In this document: positions 56,880-64,000 of the stretch, in pieces | Layout of the letters: the number at the start of each line of letters is the position of its first letter | Numbering within the stretch: the first letter of the stretch is position 1 | Assembly: GCF_004664715.2 (NCBI RefSeq) | Contig: NC_051066.1 | Coordinates: 84,860,736-84,924,735, forward strand | Direction of reading: 5' to 3' | DNA from: Peromyscus leucopus | Taxonomy: Eukaryota; Chordata; Mammalia; Rodentia; Cricetidae | DNA length: 64,000 nucleotides | Position numbers and translations under genes: made by a program | The notes under the pieces: generated by a model | Told to the model about the DNA's origin: nothing | Database searches by the model: none | Seen by the model: only the letters and a program-made list of their open reading frames with translations

Positions 56880-57120
56880 TTCTTCGGTTTCTATGTGAGA
56901 TGAGTTCTAGGACTCCCTTAGATATGAAAATCTGTGTCTACTCAAATCCCTTATAAAACTACAGTATTTCAATGTAACAAAGCACCAGCTCCTGAGCTCT
57001 TTAAAACCATGCTTAGATTACAGTAGCTATCATAACACTATCACTAGTTGGTATACATATGTTTAGAGAGTGCTGACAAGAAAGTCTATGTATGTTCAGT
57101 GTAGAAACAGTTTTAAGTAC
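56880..57120 (+). mobile_element. TcMar-Tigger-like MITE fragment
   Basis: gttctaggactcccttagat, gtgtctactcaaatccctta, taaaactacagtattt, then tgcttagattacagtagc and gacaagaaagtctatgtatg follow the order of an ancient Tigger/MER8-like element. Termini not resolved. No transposase. Confidence 0.45.
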
Positions 57121-58025
57121 TTTCAATAAGAAGTTTGAATCTGTCTATATGGAGAACAGGCCATATACCAAGACCAGACACGGTCTACAAGAAACTCATG
57201 GCCGAGTGGGTAAATTGGATGAGGATGAGCAGAATGTGTCCTGAAACATTGGCAGCCTGGTGCAGCTGGCCCAAAGCTGAGGATGGATAATGGGAAGAAA
57301 GGGACGGGGCATTCCCAAGTCCTCTCAGGGCTCCACTGCTTCCTTGACAGTGGGTAACTATCAAGGCCTTTGAAAGGGACCAACTGTTGTGAGTGGATTT
57401 GAGTTTGTGGAAAATCCTTCTGTCTACACCTCCTCTTGGCTCATCTCCTCTTGATCACATGTTTGTTTTGCTCACTCCAGGAAGGAAGGAAAAAAAGAGA
57501 AAAAAGTGAAAGCAGGAATAAGGAAAATGGAAAGTTTGATCTTTTCTGATGTAAAAATGCCTTGATTTTGAATTTTTGCATATTCAAATATATTTTGGAG
57601 ACATTTGAGAAAAATAATAGCAAAATTTGTAACAATCTCACCAACTCTGTGGTCTGTAGCTGCCTTCCCTTTTTCATTCACACAGGTCATAACTCCGGAG
57701 CGGTTATACTCTGGTCATGACTCATGACATACAATCCCACAGAAAAGCAGGAGCCTTGCTCAATTCTGACCTTCAGTCTATATATAAGCAGATCTACTTT
57801 TGGGCCCTGGAGAGATGACAGAAGATAACAGACATGCAATTAATCTGAAAGGCAAGAAAAAAAAAAATCATAAATTTGAGTGTTTAAAAATAATTGTTCC
57901 TTTTTAAAGTTAGATTTGGTATATATAACACAGTAGGATATGCATGGGATTCCATGAACCTGTCTTCAGAACAAATCTCATCTCTTCTGCACTGTTACTA
58001 ACACAAGACCAATCCCAAGTTTACG
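57121..58025. other. Unassigned non-coding stretch
   Basis: No recognised repeat or gene; an A run lies near 57857-57867. Confidence 0.4.
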
Positions 58026-58029
58026 ATTG

Positions 58030-58200
58030 GTCCTGGGGCTGGAAATGGCTAAATAGTCAAGTGTGCCTCCTCCTCTTACAGACTCCCAGCACCCAAGTCA
58101 CAGGGCACTCTACACCCTCTTCTGGCCTCTTTGGACACACATACACATGTGGCATAACTTTTACATAGTCATCCACATAAAAAACGTTTGTATTTGTGCA
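58030..58200 (+). mobile_element. B2/B3-type SINE, internally deleted
   Basis: The degenerate head cctggggctggaaatggcta, then gactcccagcacccaagtca, ctacaccctcttctggcctc and a CACATA-rich tail with AAAAAA. Shorter than full B3. Confidence 0.65.
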
Positions 58201-58344
58201 TCAACTGCCTCTAAAAACTAAGACTAGGTTTACCCAGAATTCTTTCATTGTAGATAATTTTTACTGATTTCTCTTACATTATCTTATATATTGATCAAGA
58301 ATGTTATCAGCTCTTTTGTTTAAATGTAAATAACAATAAAAATT

Positions 58345-58527
58345 TAGGTGGTGGTGGTCCATGCCTTTAATCCCAGCACTTGGAAGGCAAAGGTAAGTGG
58401 ATCTGTGAGTTCTAGGCCAGCCTTGTCTACAGAGTGAGTTCCAGGACAGTTAGAGCTACACAGAGAAACTGTCTCAAAAACCAACCAACCAATCAACCAA
58501 CCAACCAACCAAACAAACAAAACAAAA
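58345..58527 (+). mobile_element. B1 SINE with (CAAC)n tail
   Basis: aggtggtggtggtccatgcc, tttaatcccagcacttggaa, tgagttctaggccagccttg, acagagtgagttccaggaca, agctacacagagaaactgtc, then a CAACCAAC microsatellite tail (58483-58527). Head slightly truncated. Confidence 0.92.
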
Positions 58528-58528
58528 C

Positions 58529-58950
58529 TGTGTGTTCAGTTGGAAGCTCCAGCTCAACCCTGCATGATCCAGAAAGCTCCATTCCTTTCTATGTCTCTCC
58601 AAACCCCACCCTCTCCAAGAATCTCCAAGAAAGAAAAGGCACCAAAAAGTCCAGTTCCATGTTCTTGGTGGCTACTGCAGTTCCTCCCCTGAAGTTGCCA
58701 ACAGCCCAAGTCCCTGCCCAGAGTGCTCAGCTTTTGACCATACTTGGGCACAAACCCAGCTTATGACAGATACATCATCACCCTTCATCTACAGGGTATA
58801 TAAGCTCCCTGCTTTAGTTCAGGTGAGTGACTTGTCTGGCCTGACCTCTGGGGCTGGAGGACTTACCCAGGAGTTGCTTTGCTCAAATAAACCTGTTCTT
58901 TTACTTTTGAAATTCGACTTGATCTGGCTTACTGTGTTAGTGGAGAAACC
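58529..58950 (+). mobile_element. Putative solo LTR with TATA box and poly(A) signal
   Basis: Begins tgtgtgttcagttgg directly after the B1 tail. It contains TATATAA (58797-58803) and AATAAA (58886-58891) about 85 bases apart, consistent with a short R region as in class I endogenous retroviruses. No primer-binding site or internal genes follow. The 3' boundary is uncertain. The small frames over it are not credible as proteins. Confidence 0.55.
58797..58803 (+). promoter_or_regulatory. TATA box in putative LTR
   Basis: TATATAA preceded by acaggg and followed by gctccctgc; correctly placed upstream of AATAAA at 58886. Activity unknown. Confidence 0.5.
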
Positions 58951-60337
58951 AATTATCACGATACAGAAAACTTGCTATAGAGTAATCTAATCCTTATATT
59001 CAATAATTTCTAATAGGCATAATTTCTGCTGGCATAATTGTCATTTTGTTAAAATGGGTCATTCTTCACATCTACTTTTACTAATGACGCATCTGTAGAT
59101 TTCTGAAGCATAAGTTAATTAGAGACTGTAAAGAAATATCCAGGTGATTTTTGTTCCTTGTTTTCTGCTTGAGACATTTGAACCTCTCAATTGTCACTCC
59201 TTAAAAATGCTGATGAATTCTTGAGACCCACCTCTCTCGGTATTTTTATCTCTCACACCATAAATACATGTTTGCATATATGAATGTATGTACATACATA
59301 TATTCCTTATTTGTGGCTGGAAACTCCCCAACTTCTCTTCAGTCTTGCAGGCTCATAACAAGCCCATGATATCTCATTTGAGCCTGAGCTGCTGAGAAAT
59401 GTCAGCTCATCCAAGGCCACTAGCTCAGCCTCAGAACTGTGATCGAAGGTCTTAGTTCAGAAGAAATGAATTGATGGTCCTGTCTCAGATGATACTATTG
59501 ATGGAGGACTCAAATTGCCCAAGTTGACTCTTTGTTTCAAATTCAATGAAATATGGGGACTCCAGCCCTCACCTCCCACCCCAAGCCATCCTTCTTGATG
59601 GAAGTGTCAGGGGCCTTCTGTTTGAAAATCCAACTAGTGTGGACCCTTACAATAGAGACAGAGCATACTCTGAGAGAGGTGATATTTACCATGAGCAAAA
59701 TGGAAGTTGTTGGAAAGTCCCTGCTTATTTAAAGTCCAGGGGCCAGATTTTGAGATAAAAACAATCTTAAAAAAAAAAAAAAGTCCTCTGTCCACAAATA
59801 AGCATTTAGTGAGGATCCAGAGCATGAGCACTGTGGTACAAGTGTGGCCTTTACAACCATTGTCCAAACTCAAATGTCAGTCTTGGAGAGGACAAGGATG
59901 TGGTTGGGACAAGATCTATGTACATATTTAGATACAAAACTTTAACAGTTGGTAACAGCAAAGTGAGATCACCTTTGGGTGTGGAAAAAGACAAATACAA
60001 AGGGGGAAATTTACCTAAGAAAATTCATTTCTTATTAGCAACATCAACATAAGGATCTAAAATTATAGAATGTGTTCCAAAGATTTAACTCTGCGAGAAT
60101 ATTCAATGGATAGATAATTTACATAACTTATCCATGACATGGAACTGCACATATAAACATACACATACACATAGATGGAGACTATCTCCACTAACCAGAT
60201 CAATATACTGTGTACACAAGCCAGTAAGACTCTCTCTTCATTTTCCACAGTTGGAGCAAGAGACAGTTAATAGATATACTGGTAAGTAGCACATTTTTTT
60301 CTTAAAAAGGCAATAACAATGATCCCCAAAAGTTGAC
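58951..60337. other. Unassigned non-coding stretch
   Basis: No recognised repeat or gene. An A run lies at 59769-59782. Short frames only. Confidence 0.4.
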
Positions 60338-60675
60338 TGCAGGTGGATTTTTTTTTCATCAGGATTACTGGCTCCCCAGTAATGACATGGAGACTTATCA
60401 TTAATTATAAAATCTTGGCCATAGCTTAGCCTTGTTACTACCTAGCTCTTACAACTTAAATTGACCCACTTTTGTTAATCTATATATTGCCACATGGCTT
60501 GTGGTTTTACCTGTCCTCTAGCATGTCTTGTTCCCTCTGAGTCTCCTGGCATTCTGTGTCCGGCTATACTGCCTATACCTCCTGCCTAGCTAATGGTTGT
60601 GCTTTTATAATTAATAATAAGTCCCCATGTCATTACCGGAGAGCCAGCAGTCCCAATGAAAAAAATCCGCCTACA
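60338..60675 (+). repeat. ~70-bp inverted arms around a 194-bp centre
   Basis: The left arm (60338-60410) and the reverse complement of the right arm (60605-60675) align from the termini through a T run (9 versus 7 Ts) to the shared taatgacatgg and ttaattataa words. In the 54 positions after the T run I count 46 matches, and all 8 differences are transitions. The segment itself has TG...CA ends. In RNA the arms would form a long stem, G-U pairs absorbing some of the transitions. Confidence 0.85.
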
Positions 60676-60677
60676 AA

Positions 60678-60699
60678 TGGTGCCTCATGTTGAACACCA
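60678..60699. promoter_or_regulatory. Primer-binding-site-like palindrome
   Basis: 22 bases beginning TGGTGCC and ending ACACCA. Read on the minus strand, its first 18 bases match the tRNA-Lys1,2-type retroviral primer-binding site at 13 of 18 positions, all five differences being transitions. The plus strand also starts with TGG, directly after a CA-ended segment and two A bases, so either orientation is possible. Confidence 0.5.
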
Positions 60700-60706
60700 G
60701 AAGAAG

Positions 60707-61001
60707 TGTTTATCTAATTATTCTTTATCAATAAAAACTTGGGAGTCAGATATCGGGGTAAGAACCTGAATGATCAGAGAAGTAGCGGAGAAGCAACCAG
60801 TGACCTCCTCTCTCTCTTGTTCCTTGATCCAAAAGGGGCCGAGACTCTCTCTAAGCCCCATCCTACTACTTCCTGTCTCTCTATCTGTCCTCAGTGCTCC
60901 AAAACCTCAATGGTTAATTTTGGTTAGCTAGTAGCTAGCTCCACTCTCTGATTCAAAGCAAACTTTATTGTGATTTATTGTGATCAAAATACCACACAGC
61001 A
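60707..61001 (-). mobile_element. LTR-like segment
   Basis: On the minus strand it starts TGCTGTGTGG and ends AGATAAACA, i.e. TG...CA, and is followed after 7 bases by the primer-binding-site-like palindrome. AATAAA-type words occur near its minus-strand start (caataaatcacaataaag). Its length, 295 bp, is typical of a rodent LTR. No matching second LTR is present in the window. Confidence 0.55.
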
Positions 61002-62194
61002 GTTGATTCTATTGAATTTTTGTGAAAACAGGAAAGATTCATTCAGGTTTGTTTCCCTTCCCCCCATCTTCACCTATTACCTTGTTAGGCTTTTAGTCCA
61101 CAAAGAATATCACTAACTCACTTTTGACTCTGACCTCCAGAGAATGAGAACTAGAAACTCTGGAAAGAGTTTCTGCTCAAAGTAGTAGAAATATAAGCCT
61201 GTTTGCTTGTTCCTTGGTTATTAACAAGAGCATTCCAGTTCATTCCAGTCTGTCTCTCTAGATTTGGAGTGTTTCACATGAAAGCAAGGGTGATGTTGCA
61301 GTGGCAGCCAGGAGGCTGAGTGGCCCATGGTGCTGGTGAGGTGGTAGGACCGGGCCATAGTGTGCTTGGTGGATCCTTTAAAAGATCTGGTTTTTTGGTT
61401 GTTTGTTTTTGACAAGGCAAAGGGATGCCATGAAGGAGTTTAGGGCCAGAGAGTGACAGGATTTGATGTGTGAATTTTCAGATCATCCACACCAGCTGCT
61501 TCATGTAGTTAACACATTGGAAGGACTAATGGCTTCAGGGTAGCCTATCTGATGAGATCTCAGACTCTTCCCAGTTGCCAGACATTGGACAGTGATATAC
61601 ACGGGAGGGAAGAGTTAAGGACATGGAGAGTACCACTTAATGGATAAGGTAATTGAGTTTCTTTGCATCTAGGAAGCCAGTCTGGAAGGAGAGAGTAATA
61701 TGTTTCAGTAACTGTAAACCACAAAGGAAAATCCTCCCCATGGAAGATAAGGATAGTTAAAAAAAAAAAAAAAAAAAAAAAGAGCATCCAGGCTAGTGCC
61801 AACCTGGCTCTGTTGCTGCTAGTTAACATCAAGATACTGCATCAACAACATTAAGTTTATTAATTTGTAGAACAACTACACAATGATTTTCCAGTGTGTG
61901 GAGAGACTCTGATTAGAAGAGATGAGGCTGAAGCCAGAGTTCCTGACAATGAGATCTTAGAGTAGAAATCAATGAACACATGAATAAAAACAACAGCAAA
62001 AAAACAATTTCAGTCAGTGATAAGGAGTGGGAAGGGATAAAAAAGTGCTTGTTAGAAGGGCCGCTGTAGGGGCGAGCTGTCTGTGGACTCTTACCAGTAA
62101 TCCAGGAAGCGTTTCTGGGAAGATGACTTTTGTACTGAGATAAGAAGGAAACAGACACGAACAGATCTGGGGTAGGGAATACACCTGCCTCATG
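61002..62194. other. Unassigned stretch with an A run
   Basis: A pure A run lies at about 61760-61781. The phrase gccagagagtgacaggattt near 61444 may belong to the same ancient repeat as 62195-62500. No supported gene. Confidence 0.4.
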
Positions 62195-62500
62195 AGGCTG
62201 CTACCCCAAGATGTAACAAGCTTGGCAAAGGACAGGAAAGCTCTTGTGGTTGAAGGGGCAGAGGAAAGTAGATAATACAGAGAAGCAGGTAAGGGGAGAG
62301 CCATTAGGGGCTTGGCAGCCATTGTCATAAGGGTCTTGGACTTTGTTCTAAGGGTGGCTTGGAAGCCCTTGAAGACTCTGAATGAAGGGCAGTTGAGCAT
62401 GCTGAGGACTGGGAGGAAGATGACTGCAAAGCACGGAAGCAGTGGTCCAGGCAAGAGAGAAACCAGGGTGGCTCAGGCGAGTGAGGAACTCCAGTAGAGT
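62195..62500 (+). mobile_element. Ancient mammalian repeat, family uncertain
   Basis: ggcagccattgtcataaggg, tcttggactttgttctaagg, gtggcttggaagcccttgaa, tggtccaggcaagagagaaa and accagggtggctcaggc follow the order of a common ancient mammalian repeat I cannot name confidently. Minus-strand frames of 130 and 146 codons overlap it and are therefore doubtful. Confidence 0.45.
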
Positions 62501-64000
62501 CCTGGCTGGGAAGAAGGTCATGTTTCAGTGTGAGTTGTGAAGCGTGAGGGTTCAGGGACAGCATATTGTTGCAGGTCACAGCCATAGGGCCTGTACCTCG
62601 CTGTTTCTCTAGTCTGCTGGGGATGGATGAAAGTCTGCGTATCCTGGGCAGGCTCCTAAAATGACATCCTTTGAAAGAAAAGGCCTTGTTAACCACTGAG
62701 AAATGAGAGAGCCACACCTTTAGGATACAAAGCTGGGTCTCTCTCCTCCGTTGTCATAAACAGTTCAGCTCTAGCTTCAACTTGCACTTTGCCTTAGCTG
62801 AAGAAACGATGTCATAGGCCCCAGGCAGCTTTCAAGGTAGTTGAGTAACTGTCAACTGCCTCATAAAGTGGCAGGGAGTTCTCACCTCCAGTCCGTGCAA
62901 GTACCCTAGCGCTCCTTCCATCACAAACTTGGGTTCTGGAAACCTTTAAAATAACATTTTAGTGAAGAATCGAATTGTGGAGGAATGCAACCTGCACGAT
63001 TCAGTTTTTTTTTTTTTTTTTTTATAATACTCCCAAACAAGTGGGAATGCAGTGTCTGAGGATACAAACAGACACAGGGAAGCTCCGGGAGAGTCACATT
63101 TCAAATACTGGAGATCTTTTGGCAGGTAGAGGAATCAGGGCAGGGAACCAGATATTCTATTTATGTTTATTTTGCACCGGCACTTTATTTTTTTATGTAT
63201 ACACATTCTAAAACATGCAAGGGTCTCCTAAAAAAAATAGAAAAGGAAAAGAAACCATGAAATATTTTAAAAGAGGAAAGCTGTCCAAGGCTTGCACTCC
63301 AGTTGCCCTGGATTGTTGTCTCTCCCAGTCGTCCATGTGGGAGTTGCTGTGACCTTCAGAACAGGAAACATATGGTTCCATGTTTTCCAGGGCACTGACC
63401 TGCCTTGGGATTATAATGCTCCGAAAACTCTGCCCCTCTTCCCGGTTCGAAGTGACCTGGAGCAGGTTATTTCCCTTTTGTGGGCTTCGGTTTTGCCAGA
63501 GCAAAAGCAAAACGACAAGAGTGTCTGAGCAGCATTCTGCGCTCACAGCAGATGTGAGTCATCAGCCACACAGGTATTCTCTGTAACTTAGGAGAGCTAA
63601 GTGTTTGCAACATAGACTTTGGCAGTGGATTAAAGATAAGAGGCAATAAGTCTATGTTCTGAATGCTTCATCTTTAAAGCTCCTTCAAAACTGGTCACCC
63701 TTTCTGTCCCTTCTTGTCCATTTTAGAGTCAGTTACCTCAATTATTTTGAGAGCTCTAAAAGTCGGGAGAAGGCCTCATTTTCATTGACCACACATTGCC
63801 ATATTTCGCAGGCAACAGAGACTAGACTTCCAGCAAAAGCTGCCCGAAAAGCGCCATTTCTTTTACCTTTACTATGCCAACTGCATCTCAGATCTAAACT
63901 GCAGTAGATCAAACCACGTACTAAGCCATTCAGCATGCTAGGCCTATATAGGCAAGGACTGGGTCCTACTTTGTGCTGGACGCTTGTGGAAAAACAAGAG
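62501..64000. other. Unassigned non-coding stretch
   Basis: A T run lies at 63006-63023. A 112-codon minus-strand frame (63546-63208) and shorter plus-strand frames overlap without recognisable domains. No supported gene. Confidence 0.4.

Larger units (their letters stand above)
60338..61001. mobile_element. 664-bp LTR-type composite element
   Basis: The block begins TG (60338) and ends CA (61001). It is flanked by gttgac (60332-60337) and gttgat (61002-61007), a 6-bp target duplication with one transition. It has three parts: a 338-bp segment with long inverted arms (60338-60675), a 22-bp primer-binding-site-like palindrome (60678-60699), and an LTR-like segment (60707-61001). There is no gag, pol or env frame. 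It resembles remnants of a cricetid LTR retrotransposon (the mys group came to mind), but the assignment is from memory. It is too short and broken to be autonomous. Confidence 0.6.

Noticed and set aside
13169..58200. tRNA-like box A/B sequences at B2/B3, ID and B4 heads
   Set aside because: These are SINE heads derived from tRNA, not tRNA genes; no cloverleaf with intact acceptor stem is visible.
62014..62717. 130- and 146-codon minus-strand frames
   Set aside because: They overlap an ancient repeat and each other in different frames, with no recognisable protein.
1..64000. CRISPR arrays, bacterial-type operons, phage or plasmid modules
   Set aside because: No regularly spaced identical repeats with unique spacers, no ribosome-binding-site-linked frames, and pervasive rodent SINEs and LINEs show this is mammalian nuclear DNA.

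Overview
The window reads as rodent nuclear DNA with no gene I can support. B1, B2/B3-type, ID/B4 and rodent L1 3' ends are abundant. The best B1 copy (36261-36427) has a diagnostic stretch that looks cricetid (hamster, vole or deer-mouse group) rather than house mouse. The family and species calls are from memory of repeat consensus sequences; no search was run. The reading frames present are mostly microsatellite translations (Cys-Val, Ser-Leu, Arg-Glu, His-Thr runs) or lie across recognisable transposons. I found no tRNA or rRNA gene, no CRISPR array and no convincing exon chain, so the window is intergenic or deep intronic.

Layout. From 0 to 25 kb rodent-lineage insertions dominate: a B1 split by a 1.03-kb LTR-like insertion (554-1753), two L1 3' ends in opposite orientation (11.0-12.9 kb), a putative LTR near 15.1-15.6 kb, a 2.5-kb composite retroposon with about seven internal ~200-bp tandem monomers and a near-perfect 16-bp target-site duplication (18.8-21.4 kb), and two further L1 3' ends. 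From 28 to 57 kb the landscape is older: many MIR fragments plus MER3, MER5A, URR1 and Tigger-like DNA transposon remnants, with fewer young SINEs. Inside it sit a six-copy 36-bp minisatellite (32.1-32.3 kb), an AGG/AAG tract (35.2 kb), a ~1-kb GT array (42.0-43.0 kb) and a CT-GT-GA compound tract able to fold into a hairpin (54.0-54.2 kb). From 58 to 61 kb there is a putative LTR with TATA and poly(A) signals, and a 664-bp LTR-type composite with a primer-binding-site-like palindrome and ~70-bp inverted arms.

Most microsatellites appear tied to retroelements. GT tracts sit at the 3' end of copies of one dimeric SINE family, a CT tract abuts a B1 tail, and a CA/TATG tract abuts an L1 tail. 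The two most interesting items are the composite at 60338-61001 and the VNTR-bearing retroposon at 18843-21354. Both probably belong to known or knowable rodent repeat families, but their architecture deserves a check.
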